In this document: positions 1 to 8,076 of the stretch, piece after piece
How the letters are laid out: each line of letters starts with the position of its first letter
Numbering within the stretch: position 1 is the stretch's first letter
Assembly: GCA_964494345.1 (NCBI GenBank)
Contig: CAZBSI010000001.1
Span: 186,001-250,000, forward strand
Direction: 5' to 3'
Length of the DNA: 64,000 bases
From: DTKD01 sp964494345
GTDB lineage: Bacteria > Armatimonadota > UBA5829
Translations under genes and position numbers: made by a program
The notes under the pieces: generated by a model
What the model saw: the letters and a program-made list of their open reading frames with translations, nothing else
Databases searched by the model: none
Told to the model about the DNA's origin: nothing

Positions 1-2
1 TG

Positions 3-206
3 TGGGTTACAAACCACAAGCATGTCAATATTATCGGCGTCGCTTCTATGCTCAATTTGGCTGGTGTAATTATCGCCGGGGGCATTGAACCTGATCCGGG
101 GACTGTGGCAAAGGCTGTCGAAGAGAAGACGCCTCTATTTACAACCGATTTGACGCTCTATGAGGTCGTCGGCAGGATGTATGAGCTTGGCATTAAAAGT
201 TGCTGA
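3..206 (+). CDS. DRTGG-domain protein, C-terminal fragment
   Basis: The gene enters from the left edge; 67 codons and a TGA remain and the start is outside the window. The visible protein begins WVTNHKHVNIIGVASMLN and continues through AGVIIAGGIEPDPGTV to a YEVVGRMYELGI end. This looks like the tail of a DRTGG-type domain, a small ligand-binding or regulatory module that, from memory, is often encoded next to PHP-domain and GHKL ATPase genes ahead of clostridial-type [FeFe]-hydrogenase operons, exactly the order seen here. No catalytic motif is visible in the fragment. The PHP gene starts 30 bases downstream on the same strand, so co-transcription is likely. The family assignment rests on a short segment and on context. 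Confidence 0.6.
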   Translation, partial: WVTNHKHVNIIGVASMLNLAGVIIAGGIEPDPGTVAKAVEEKTPLFTTDLTLYEVVGRMYELGIKSC

Positions 207-236
207 CGCATCTGCCTGGTAAAGGAATGGAAGAGC

Positions 237-1010
237 GTGGCGATTCATAGATACCAGGCGGATTTGCACATTCATACTCTGTTGTCGCCGTGTGGGGAGA
301 TAGAGATGCTCCCACCGTTGATAATCGAGGCGGCGATAATGGCGGGGCTGGATATTATCGGGGTGTCCGATCACAATTCGGCCGAAAACGCGGATGCTGT
401 GATGAAGGCCTCTGCCGGCAGCGGGATCAGGGTGCTGCCAGGGCTGGAAGTGAACTCGCTGGAGGGTGTGCACCTGTTGTGTCTGTTTGATACAGTAGAT
501 CAAGCCGTGACGTTGCAGGAAGCTGTCTATGCGAGTCTGCCGTTTGGCTCTGATAAGAAACCTAAAACAGAAGAAGAGCTTATTGCAAAAGAACTGGCGA
601 TGCAGATGATAGTCGACGAGTGCGATGAGTTTGTGGGTTATTGCCAGAGGTATCTATCTCTGCCGACTACGATGGACATATCCGAGGTCTGGCAGCGGGT
701 CGAGGCTTTGGGCGGGATGTTGATCCCGGCGCACATTGACAGAAAATCTACAGGGTTATGCGATGTTTTGGGGATGGTGCCGGACTCGCCGGATTTTGTG
801 GCTTTAGAGATATCGAGAAACATCACGCCGGACAAAGCGAGAAAGACATATCCGAGCATCGGAGATCGTTCGCTTATTTGCAATTCGGATTCCCATTGGC
901 TGGCTGCGGTTGGCGAGAGGCGGACAGTGTTTTGCCTGGAGCACCGAACTATCGCTGAGATGAAAATGGCGTGCCGAGGAGAATGCGGCCGAGGTATCGA
1001 ATATGCGTGA
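237..1010 (+). CDS. PHP-domain metal-dependent phosphoesterase
   Basis: A 257-residue protein of the PHP (polymerase and histidinol phosphatase) superfamily. Metal-binding motifs in the family order are visible: HIH at residues 11-13, SDHN around 44-47, E71 followed by H79, PAHID near 165 and NSDSH near 215. These would hold a two- or three-metal centre for phosphoester hydrolysis. The start is a GTG preceded by AAGGAATGG. The 3' end overlaps the next gene by 8 bases, implying translational coupling. PHP proteins of this kind recur in front of multimeric [FeFe]-hydrogenase genes; the substrate is unknown to me. A nucleotide or signalling phosphoester is possible, but nothing in the sequence decides it. 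Confidence 0.85.
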   Translation: MAIHRYQADLHIHTLLSPCGEIEMLPPLIIEAAIMAGLDIIGVSDHNSAENADAVMKASAGSGIRVLPGLEVNSLEGVHLLCLFDTVDQAVTLQEAVYASLPFGSDKKPKTEEELIAKELAMQMIVDECDEFVGYCQRYLSLPTTMDISEVWQRVEALGGMLIPAHIDRKSTGLCDVLGMVPDSPDFVALEISRNITPDKARKTYPSIGDRSLICNSDSHWLAAVGERRTVFCLEHRTIAEMKMACRGECGRGIEYA

Positions 1011-1560
1011 GCTTTCGATGCACATTCTCGACCTGGCGCAGAACTCGGTGGCGGCGGGTGCGACTCTGATAGAGATAAACGTCATCGCGGATTCGGGTTG
1101 TGATGAGTTAAATATTTCGCTCAGGGACAACGGATTGGGGATGAGTCCGGAGTTTGTGGCGCAGGTGTTCGACCCGTTTACCACGACTCGCACTACCCGC
1201 AAGGTAGGCTTAGGCATACCGATGTTTGCAGAGGCGGCCAGGGAATGCGGCGGTAAGCTAGCACTGCATTCTAAGCTGGGTGAGGGCACGACCCTGCAGG
1301 CCACTTTTAAGCTGAATCATATCGACCGGGCGCCGTTGGGGGATGTAAAATCGACCTTGATTGCGCTGATCGCGGCAAATCCGGACATTGATATTGTATA
1401 CAGGCATCAAGTCGATTCTATGGAGTTCGTGCTTGATACGCGTCAGATTCGCGCTGAACTCGGCGATGTTCCGATTAACGAAAACGCGGTTCTAAAATGG
1501 ATCGCTGAATATATTGAGGACGGACTGTCCTCACCTTTTTTATCGAAAGAAAATATCTGA
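1003..1560 (+). CDS. GHKL-fold ATP-binding protein (anti-sigma/histidine-kinase-like ATPase)
   Basis: A 185-residue protein carrying a Bergerat (GHKL) ATP-binding fold without a phospho-acceptor histidine domain. The N-box helix LDLAQNSVAAGA is at residues 9-20, the G1 motif RDNGLGMS near 41-48, and a G2-like VGLGIP segment near 68-73, followed by LGEGTTLQATF. The remaining C-terminal 75 residues have no motif I recognise. Free-standing GHKL proteins are usually anti-sigma kinases (RsbW/SpoIIAB-like) or accessory sensors; the same arrangement of GHKL, PHP and DRTGG genes is seen, from memory, beside clostridial hydrogenase operons. It overlaps the PHP gene by 8 bases and sits 30 bases before the HndB-like gene, so it is probably part of the hydrogenase operon. 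Its target is unknown. Confidence 0.8.
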   Translation: MRELSMHILDLAQNSVAAGATLIEINVIADSGCDELNISLRDNGLGMSPEFVAQVFDPFTTTRTTRKVGLGIPMFAEAARECGGKLALHSKLGEGTTLQATFKLNHIDRAPLGDVKSTLIALIAANPDIDIVYRHQVDSMEFVLDTRQIRAELGDVPINENAVLKWIAEYIEDGLSSPFLSKENI

Positions 1561-1590
1561 TAACTTAATCCAAGGGGTGCAAATCAACAA

Positions 1591-1953
1591 ATGAAGACAC
1601 TTGAAGATCTCAAGAAGGTTCGAGAGAAAGCGCTCGAACAGATGAAGATCCGCGAAGGCAAGTTCTCTGCTCGCGTGGTTATCGCTATGGGCACATGCGG
1701 CATTGCTGCAGGGGCGCGTGAAGTCATGACCGCGATTCTCGACGAACTCGACAAGCGCGGCATCACCGATGTCTCTGTGACGCAATCCGGCTGCAAGGGC
1801 CTTTGCGAGCAGGAACCGACCGTCGACGTCATCAAGGACGACCAGGTCGTGACCTATGGCTACGTCGATTCGGACAAGGCTCGTCAGATTGTCGGCCAGC
1901 ATCTGGTAAACGGCAACGTCGTGAGCGAGTGGGTAGTGACTGCGAAAAATTAG
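1591..1953 (+). CDS. hndB: HndB-like thioredoxin-fold [2Fe-2S] ferredoxin
   Basis: A 120-residue protein resembling HndB, the small ferredoxin-like subunit of NADP-reducing tetrameric hydrogenases. After a charged N-terminal helix comes a thioredoxin-like core with GTCGIAAGA (C36) and SGCKGLCEQ (C68, C72). Only three cysteines are seen in the cluster region, so a fourth ligand is not evident from sequence; this appears to be a family trait rather than damage. The start ATG follows AAGGGGTGCAAATCAACAA, a leader whose first 14 bases recur identically in front of the second NuoE-like gene at 7570. It probably relays electrons between the NuoE/NuoF subunits and the hydrogenase. The 115-base gap to the next gene contains no other gene. 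Confidence 0.82.
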   Translation: MKTLEDLKKVREKALEQMKIREGKFSARVVIAMGTCGIAAGAREVMTAILDELDKRGITDVSVTQSGCKGLCEQEPTVDVIKDDQVVTYGYVDSDKARQIVGQHLVNGNVVSEWVVTAKN

Positions 1954-2068
1954 TTGGTGGATAAGGGTGGAAGGCGATGTAGTTGGGTGATGATACCCGG
2001 TGTGAGCTTTCCACAGAAATCTGCTCCTGCGGTTCTGAGGGAACCAGGGGAGTTCAGGAGGTAACGTA

Positions 2069-2596
2069 TTGGCAACACATATTTGCGACTGCGAAAAGCG
2101 CGCCGTGCAGGTTCAGGCTGAAGAGGCGGAGCTTTACGAGCAGTTGGATAAAATCATAGAGAAGCACAAAAACGTCCGTGGGCCGCTTATCCAGGTGCTG
2201 CATGGCGCTCAGGAGTTGTTCGGCTATCTGCCGGAGAAGGCGCAGGTCAAGATCGCTCAGGGGCTGAATGTGCCCTTAAGCGAGGTTCACGGCGTTCTCA
2301 GCTTCTATTCTTTCTTTACTACTGTTCCCAGAGGCAAGCACACTGTTCGCGTGTGCATGGGCACTGCGTGTTATGTAAGAGGTGGCAAGCAGGTGCTGGA
2401 GAAGTTCCAGAAGGAACTCGGCATCGGCATCAACGATACCACCGAGGATCGAGCATTCTCGCTTGAAATCAACCGCTGTGTGGGCGCTTGCGGCCTCGCC
2501 CCGGTTGTTACGGTAGATTCCGATATCTATCGCCGGGTGAAAGAAGACAAGATCCCACAGATCATTGCGAAATATAAGAATGAGGCGGGCAAATAA
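2069..2596 (+). CDS. hydC: NuoE-like [2Fe-2S] subunit of trimeric hydrogenase, set 1
   Basis: A 175-residue NuoE/HndA/HydC-type subunit. The [2Fe-2S] ligands follow the family pattern: C96 and C101 (CMGTAC), then C137 and C141 (CVGAC). The upstream helical region contains VLHGAQELFGYLP, typical of the family. Translation starts at TTG, justified by a strong AGGAGG located 5-6 bases upstream; no ATG fits. An extra N-terminal CDC pair (residues 6-8) precedes the conserved domain. The gene ends immediately before the start of the NuoF-GltD fusion with no gap, so stoichiometric co-translation is expected. The role is inferred by family: electron transfer within an electron-bifurcating [FeFe]-hydrogenase complex. 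Confidence 0.92.
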   Translation: MATHICDCEKRAVQVQAEEAELYEQLDKIIEKHKNVRGPLIQVLHGAQELFGYLPEKAQVKIAQGLNVPLSEVHGVLSFYSFFTTVPRGKHTVRVCMGTACYVRGGKQVLEKFQKELGIGINDTTEDRAFSLEINRCVGACGLAPVVTVDSDIYRRVKEDKIPQIIAKYKNEAGK

Positions 2597-5500
2597 ATGA
2601 GCGAGACTGCAAACTACAGAGCACACGTTCTCGTCTGTGCGGGCGCTGGTTGTGTGAGCTGCGGATGCGAGGCCGTAGCAGACGCGCTCAACGCGGAGAT
2701 CGATCGACTTGGCCTTAAAGATGAGGTCAAGGTTGTTATGACGGGCTGTATGGGTTCGTGTAACCTCGGCCCGGTTGCGGCAGTTGTGCCGGAAGGCGTC
2801 TTTTATGAGAGATTGACGCCGGAAGCGATTAAGAAGATCGCTGAGGAGCATCTTCTCAAAGGCCGCGTAGTTGAAGAGTTTATGCACCAGGCGGGCCAGG
2901 ACGAGGTCTACCACAAAATGGAGAACGTGCCGTTCTTCAAGCTGCAGCACAAAATCGTCCTTCGCAACTGCGGCGTAATCGATCCCGGCAACATAGAGGA
3001 ATACATCGCGCGCGACGGTTATGCGGCGCTTGCTAAGGCCGTCAGTGAGATGACCCCGCAGCAGGTTATCGATCAGATCAAGGCTTCCGGGCTGCGTGGC
3101 CGAGGTGGCGGCGGGTTCCCGACCGGTTTGAAGTGGCAGTTCACTGCGGATGCTGCTGGGGATCAGAAATTTGTCCTGTGTAATGCCGACGAGGGCGACC
3201 CCGGCGCGTTTATGGACAGATCGGTTCTGGAAGGCGATCCGCACTCGCTGATCGAAGCGATGACTATCGCTGGCTATGCGATCGGCGCGGATCAGGGATA
3301 TGTCTATGTGCGAGCCGAGTATCCGCTTGCAATTGAGAGACTTCAGAGAGCAATTCAACAGGCGCGCGAGTGGCGGTTCCTCAATCACGATATATTCGGC
3401 AGCGGCTTCAAGTTTGACCTGGATATCCGCATCGGAGCAGGCGCATTTGTCTGCGGCGAGGAGACCGCTTTGATGGCCTCCATCGAAGGCAAGCGAGGCG
3501 AACCCAGACCCAGACCTCCGTTCCCGGCCATTTCCGGCCTTTGGGAAAGCCCGACTTTGCTCAACAACGTGGAAACCTACGCCAACATCACCTGGATAAT
3601 CCTTAATGGCGGCGAGGAGTTCGCGAAGATCGGCACCGAGGGCAGCAAGGGCACCAAGGTGTTCGCGCTTGCCGGTGCGGTAGAGAATACGGGTCTGGTA
3701 GAGGTCCCGATGGGAACTACTCTTGGTGATCTGGTATTCGAGCTTGGCGGCGGCGTGCGCAACGGCAAGAAGTTCAAAGCGGCGCAGGCTGGCGGCCCCT
3801 CTGGCGGATGTATCCCTGCGGAGCACCTCAATGTGTCCATGGACTACGACTCGCTCAAGGAGCTTGGCGCGATGATGGGCTCCGGCGGCTTGATCGTAAT
3901 GGACGAGAGCACCTGTATGGTCGACCTCGCCCGCTACTTCCTAGACTTCATTCAGGACGAGAGCTGCGGCAAGTGTACTCCGTGCAGGATCGGCACCAAG
4001 CGAATGCTCGAGATTCTTGATCGAATCGCCCACGGCCTCGGTCAGGAGGGCGACATCGAGCTTCTCATCGACCTTGGCACGCAGATTCGCGAATCGGCGC
4101 TCTGCGGACTTGGCCAGACGGCTCCGAACCCGGTTCTCTCTACAATTCGCTATTTCCGCGATGAATATGAGGCCCATATCCGGGACAAGAAGTGCCCGGC
4201 CTGCGTATGCAACTCCTTGTTTGAGGCTCCGTGTACACACACGTGCCCGGCCGGGACAAGCGTACCGAAGTATGTGTCTTTAATAGGCGCTCGCAGGTTC
4301 ACCGACGCGATGCGTATAGTCCGGGATCACAACCCGTTCGTATCCGTATGCGGCAGAGTCTGCAACGCTCCTTGCGAGTCGAAGTGCCGACGCGCCCAGA
4401 TCGACGAACCGATCTCCATCCGAGCTTTGAAGAGATTTGCGGCGGACCAAGCCGACAGGGGAGCGCTTCCGGCTCCGTCTGTGCTTGAATCAAAAGCAAA
4501 GGATAAGAAGGTCGCGATCATCGGTGGCGGGCCTGGCGGATTGACCTGCGCGTATCACCTTGCCAGACTCGGCTATAAGCCTACGGTATTCGAGGCGGAG
4601 AAGGTGGCCGGCGGAATGCTGGTGACGGCGATTCCTCCATACCGACTGCCGCGCAACGTCATCGCTGCTGAAATCGAGATGATTCAATCCCTTGGAGTCG
4701 ACATAAAACTCAACAGCCGCGTTGATAAGGCTGAATTCGAGAAAATCAAGAACGACTTCGACGCGGTCTTTGTTGCCACTGGCGCGGAGAAGGGCTGGAC
4801 GCTGGGCATTCCTGGTGAGGATCTGGACGGAATCTACGACGCGATCACGTTCCTCAAAGATGTGAACCTCGAAAAGGATACCATCAAAGTCGGCAAGAAC
4901 GTCGCTGTTGTGGGTGGTGGCAACTCCGCCATCGACGCCGCACGAATCGCTTTGAGAAAAGGCGCGAAGAAAGTCACTATGCTTTATCGCAGACTCAAGG
5001 CCGATATGCCCGCCGCTTTGGAAGAGATTCACGAGGCGGAGATGGAGGGCATAGAGATTAGATATCTCGCGGTGCCCATTGAGGCGCTTGGTGAGAACGG
5101 CAAGGTCAAGTCTCTTAAAGTTCAGCTTCTTGAGCTGGCCGAGTTCGACAAGAGCGGCCGCCGCAAACCGAGACCTATCGAGGGAAGCAGCTTCGATCTG
5201 CCGGTAGATACGGTAATCACTGCTCTCAGCCAGGAACCGGTTGTAGATTTCCTCGGCGAGGAAGTCAAGCTGCGCAGAGGCGGCGCCATTGAAATCGACG
5301 GCGCGACTATGAAGACTAACGTCGATGGAGTTTTTGCCGGCGGCGATGCGGTCAACGGGCCGTGGACGGTTATTGCGGCTATCGGCGACGGAATCAAGGC
5401 CGCTGTTTCTATTGACCGCTATCTGGGCGGTACGGGCGAGTTGGCTTCAGATACGGCAGAGATCGAGATTCCGCCGGCTCCGGAGGATGTTGACGACATC

Positions 5501-5638
5501 GTCGAGACTCCGAGGGTCTGCGAGAACCTGCTGCCGGTTGAAAAGCGTGTTGGAATGCTCGAGGTCGACCTGGGTTACTCCCGCGAACAGGCTCTGCGCG
5601 AGGCTGCTCGATGCCTGCGGTGCGATGCGGGAAACTAA
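2597..5638 (+). CDS. hydB: NuoF-like flavoprotein fused to a GltD/NfnB-type FAD-NAD(P) domain
   Basis: A 1013-residue fusion. Residues 1-105 are a thioredoxin-like [2Fe-2S] domain with cysteines at 14, 19, 22, 24, 51 and 55. Residues about 113-530 are the NuoF core: glycine-rich FMN/NADH-binding GRGGGGFPTG, GAFVCGEETAL, then a [4Fe-4S] motif ESCGKCTPC near 454-462 with the later CGLGQ cysteine. From about 531 (KKCPACVC, CTHTCPAG, CGRVCNAPCESKCRR) it continues as a glutamate-synthase small-subunit-like module with Fe-S ligands, an FAD motif GGGPGG near 640 and a second dinucleotide motif GGGNSA near 770 followed by YRR, a pattern usually linked to NADPH. It ends REAARCLRC. An ordinary NuoF/HydB lacks the GltD part. 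A related fusion is known to me from Sporomusa-type Nfn transhydrogenase. Electron confurcation or bifurcation among NADH, NADPH and ferredoxin is inferred. Confidence 0.92.
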   Translation: MSETANYRAHVLVCAGAGCVSCGCEAVADALNAEIDRLGLKDEVKVVMTGCMGSCNLGPVAAVVPEGVFYERLTPEAIKKIAEEHLLKGRVVEEFMHQAGQDEVYHKMENVPFFKLQHKIVLRNCGVIDPGNIEEYIARDGYAALAKAVSEMTPQQVIDQIKASGLRGRGGGGFPTGLKWQFTADAAGDQKFVLCNADEGDPGAFMDRSVLEGDPHSLIEAMTIAGYAIGADQGYVYVRAEYPLAIERLQRAIQQAREWRFLNHDIFGSGFKFDLDIRIGAGAFVCGEETALMASIEGKRGEPRPRPPFPAISGLWESPTLLNNVETYANITWIILNGGEEFAKIGTEGSKGTKVFALAGAVENTGLVEVPMGTTLGDLVFELGGGVRNGKKFKAAQAGGPSGGCIPAEHLNVSMDYDSLKELGAMMGSGGLIVMDESTCMVDLARYFLDFIQDESCGKCTPCRIGTKRMLEILDRIAHGLGQEGDIELLIDLGTQIRESALCGLGQTAPNPVLSTIRYFRDEYEAHIRDKKCPACVCNSLFEAPCTHTCPAGTSVPKYVSLIGARRFTDAMRIVRDHNPFVSVCGRVCNAPCESKCRRAQIDEPISIRALKRFAADQADRGALPAPSVLESKAKDKKVAIIGGGPGGLTCAYHLARLGYKPTVFEAEKVAGGMLVTAIPPYRLPRNVIAAEIEMIQSLGVDIKLNSRVDKAEFEKIKNDFDAVFVATGAEKGWTLGIPGEDLDGIYDAITFLKDVNLEKDTIKVGKNVAVVGGGNSAIDAARIALRKGAKKVTMLYRRLKADMPAALEEIHEAEMEGIEIRYLAVPIEALGENGKVKSLKVQLLELAEFDKSGRRKPRPIEGSSFDLPVDTVITALSQEPVVDFLGEEVKLRRGGAIEIDGATMKTNVDGVFAGGDAVNGPWTVIAAIGDGIKAAVSIDRYLGGTGELASDTAEIEIPPAPEDVDDIVETPRVCENLLPVEKRVGMLEVDLGYSREQALREAARCLRCDAGN

Positions 5639-5663
5639 CGGCCAGGCCCGTGAAAGGACTATG

Positions 5664-7430
5664 ATGGAACAAATTAACGTTACGATAGATGGAATACAGG
5701 TCAGCGTCCCAAAGGGCAGCACCGTGCTCGACGCGGCTAAGGCTGCTGGGGTATATATTCCCACTCTATGCCACATGGAAGGCCACAAGCCGCTCGGCGC
5801 CTGCCGGGTGTGTCTGGTCGAGATCGAGGGCGGACGAGGCGGACTGCAGGCCAGTTGCGCGTTTCCGGCTGCCGATGGGATGGTGGTCCGTACCAATACC
5901 CTGAGAGTGCGCAATGCACGCAAGGCGGTTGTTGAACTGATGATGTCGGCTCACAGGCAGGACTGCAACGCCTGCAATAGATCGCTCAACTGCGAACTGC
6001 AGGCTATCTCGAAGCGACTTGGTATTCAGGAAAACCGCTTCGAGGGCGAGATGCCGAAGCAGATTATGGACACCTCATCTCCTGCAATTGTCCGCGATTC
6101 CAGCAAGTGCATTCTATGCCGCCGCTGTGTTGAGGTTTGCCAGAACGTGCAGACTGTCGGCACACTGTTTGCAGTGGATAGAGGTTTCGATACGGTAATC
6201 GCGCCGACAGCCAAGAAAGATCTCATCGACGCTGTTTGTGTAGCCTGCGGCCAGTGCGTCTCTGCGTGCCCGGTTGGTGCGCTTTATGAGAAGAGCCACA
6301 TCGACAAGGTATGGGACGCGATAGCCGATCCTGACAAACATGTCATCGTGCAGACTGCGCCGGCCGTGAGGGTAGCCATCGGCGAGGAGTTCGGCCTGCC
6401 TGCGGGCAGCCGGGTTACAAAGAAAATGGTCGCAGGTCTGAGGCGGGTAGGCTTCGACAAGGTCTTCGACACGGACTTCACCGCCGACCTGACTATTTTG
6501 GAGGAGGGCACCGAGTTCCTCGGTCGCCTGAAGAACAACGGCACTCTGCCGATGCTCACCTCGTGCAGCCCTGGCTGGATCAACTTCATCGAGTATTTCT
6601 ATCCGGAACTGCTGCCAAATCTCAGCACATGCAAGTCTCCTCAGCAGATGTTCGGCGCTCTCGCTAAGACATATTATGCTCAGAAAATCGGCGTCAAGCC
6701 GGAGAACATCTTCAGCGTCTCTATAATGCCCTGCACGGCTAAGAAGCTGGAGGCGGGCCGCGAGGAAATGTCTGTAGTCGACGGGCTGGCTGACGTAGAT
6801 GCGGTTCTCACCACACGCGAGGCTGCTCAGATGATGCGTGAGGCCGGTGTCGACTTCGTGAATCTTCCCGACGAGCAATACGATGAGCCGTTGGGCATCG
6901 CCACGGGCGCCGGGGTCATATTCGGTGCGACAGGCGGCGTTATGGAAGCTGCTCTACGAACCGTATATGAAGTCGTGACAGGGGGGTCCCTGGAAAACGT
7001 CAACTTCACAGACGTTCGCGGTCTTGAAGGCGTCAAAGAAGCCGTCGTTAAGGTCGGCGATCTTGACGTGAAGGTGGCTGTGGCCAGCGGATTGTCCAAC
7101 GCGCGAAAGCTGATGGACCTCATTATGGAGGGCAAGGCGGATTATCACTTCATCGAGATTATGTGCTGCCCCGGCGGGTGTTTGGGAGGAGGCGGCCAGC
7201 CGATTCCTACCACCGACGAGATTCGCTTGGCTCGAATGCAGGCCATCTACGCCGAGGACGAGGGCTTGCCGATTCGCAAGTCTCACGAGAACCCGGCCGT
7301 GCAGGCGCTCTATGAAGAGTTCCTGGGTGAGCCTAATTCTCATCTCGCTCACAAGCTCCTGCATACGCACTACACGCCGAAGGCCCTTTGGCCGACGGAT
7401 GTAGAGATGGATGAGGTAACGAGTAAGTAA
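5664..7430 (+). CDS. hydA: [FeFe]-hydrogenase catalytic subunit, set 1
   Basis: A 588-residue catalytic subunit. Order of cofactor sites: plant-type [2Fe-2S] C36, C47, C50, C65; NuoG-like His-Cys [4Fe-4S] H97, C101, C104, C110; two ferredoxin-type clusters (CILCRRCVEVC at 149-159 and CVACGQCVSAC at 192-202); then the H-cluster domain with L1 TSCSPGW at 299-305, L2 MPCTAKKLE at 355-363 and L3 EIMCCPGGCLGGGGQP at 498-513. All expected ligands of L2 and L3 are present; in L1 the second Cys of the classical TSCCP is Ser, a spelling I recall as common in trimeric HydA/HndD proteins. The frame is open far upstream, but the ATG at 5664 (or 5661) has a GAAAGGA ribosome site and gives the normal length. 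It should be catalytically active given maturases encoded elsewhere. Confidence 0.93.
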   Translation: MEQINVTIDGIQVSVPKGSTVLDAAKAAGVYIPTLCHMEGHKPLGACRVCLVEIEGGRGGLQASCAFPAADGMVVRTNTLRVRNARKAVVELMMSAHRQDCNACNRSLNCELQAISKRLGIQENRFEGEMPKQIMDTSSPAIVRDSSKCILCRRCVEVCQNVQTVGTLFAVDRGFDTVIAPTAKKDLIDAVCVACGQCVSACPVGALYEKSHIDKVWDAIADPDKHVIVQTAPAVRVAIGEEFGLPAGSRVTKKMVAGLRRVGFDKVFDTDFTADLTILEEGTEFLGRLKNNGTLPMLTSCSPGWINFIEYFYPELLPNLSTCKSPQQMFGALAKTYYAQKIGVKPENIFSVSIMPCTAKKLEAGREEMSVVDGLADVDAVLTTREAAQMMREAGVDFVNLPDEQYDEPLGIATGAGVIFGATGGVMEAALRTVYEVVTGGSLENVNFTDVRGLEGVKEAVVKVGDLDVKVAVASGLSNARKLMDLIMEGKADYHFIEIMCCPGGCLGGGGQPIPTTDEIRLARMQAIYAEDEGLPIRKSHENPAVQALYEEFLGEPNSHLAHKLLHTHYTPKALWPTDVEMDEVTSK

Positions 7431-7439
7431 TCAATCGCG

Positions 7440-7469
7440 GCGGCCAGGGTCGGCTCTGGCCGCTGTTTT
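7440..7469 (+). terminator. Intrinsic terminator between the two hydrogenase sets
   Basis: A perfect 8-base-pair stem, GCGGCCAG (7440-7447) with CTGGCCGC (7456-7463), an 8-base loop and a short TGTTTT tract. It lies 9 bases after the first hydA stop codon. The T-run is short, so termination may be partial, allowing some read-through into the second set. Confidence 0.65.
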
Positions 7470-7583
7470 GAACTTATTGCAAGTCATAGAGAATTAAAAC
7501 ACCGGACAGTTTAGCCGCCGCCGGGCGCTGAGGGCCGAAGGCGGATGGCAATACATATAGCAAATCAAAAAGGGGTGCAAATC

Positions 7584-8075
7584 GTGGAATCTTGCAATTC
7601 CAATAGTTGCGTACAGTGCGAAGCGGAAGTCGTCGCTATAGTCGACAAGTGCGGCCGCACGGTGTGCAACCTGATTCCGATCCTACATGAGCTTCAGAGG
7701 ACAATGGGGTATGTGTCTAATGAAGCGATGGAGACAGTCGCTGCCGAACTCGGTATTCCTGTGGGCCAGGTTCATGGCACGGCGACGTTCTATACATTGC
7801 TCTACACCAAACCACAGGGCAAGAACATCGTCAGAATCTGTGACTCCCCTCCCTGCCACATTATGGGCAGCGGGGTCATTCGCGACGCCATTTCCAAAGA
7901 GATTGGAATCGAGCCAGGCGAGACCACAGCCGACGGCAACTTTACGTTCGAGGTCGTGAGCTGTATGGGATTGTGTGGGGTGGCTCCTGCCATTATGGTA
8001 AATGATGACGTTTACGGAAACCTCACCGTCGATGCGGTCCCGTCGATTCTAAGCAAATATCAGGAGGAGTGTTGA
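7584..8075 (+). CDS. hydC: NuoE-like [2Fe-2S] subunit of trimeric hydrogenase, set 2
   Basis: A 163-residue NuoE-type subunit paralogous to the gene at 2069. The [2Fe-2S] ligands appear as CDSPPC and CMGLC in the C-terminal half, and the N-terminal region carries ILHELQRTMGYV. Two starts are possible: an ATG at 7545 with the purine stretch almost touching it, or a GTG at 7584 behind AAGGGGTGCAAATC. I prefer the GTG because that leader is identical over 14 bases to the one preceding the HndB-like gene. An extra Cys-rich start (ESCNSNSCVQC) precedes the domain, comparable with the CDC of its paralogue. It is followed after 1 base by the second NuoF-like gene. Confidence 0.88.
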   Translation: MESCNSNSCVQCEAEVVAIVDKCGRTVCNLIPILHELQRTMGYVSNEAMETVAAELGIPVGQVHGTATFYTLLYTKPQGKNIVRICDSPPCHIMGSGVIRDAISKEIGIEPGETTADGNFTFEVVSCMGLCGVAPAIMVNDDVYGNLTVDAVPSILSKYQEEC

Positions 8076-8076
8076 G

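Noticed and set aside
2276..3826. 516-codon open frame antisense to the NuoE and NuoF genes
   Set aside because: It is a shadow of GC-rich coding sequence on the other strand; no ribosome site, no motif, and the plus-strand genes are certain.
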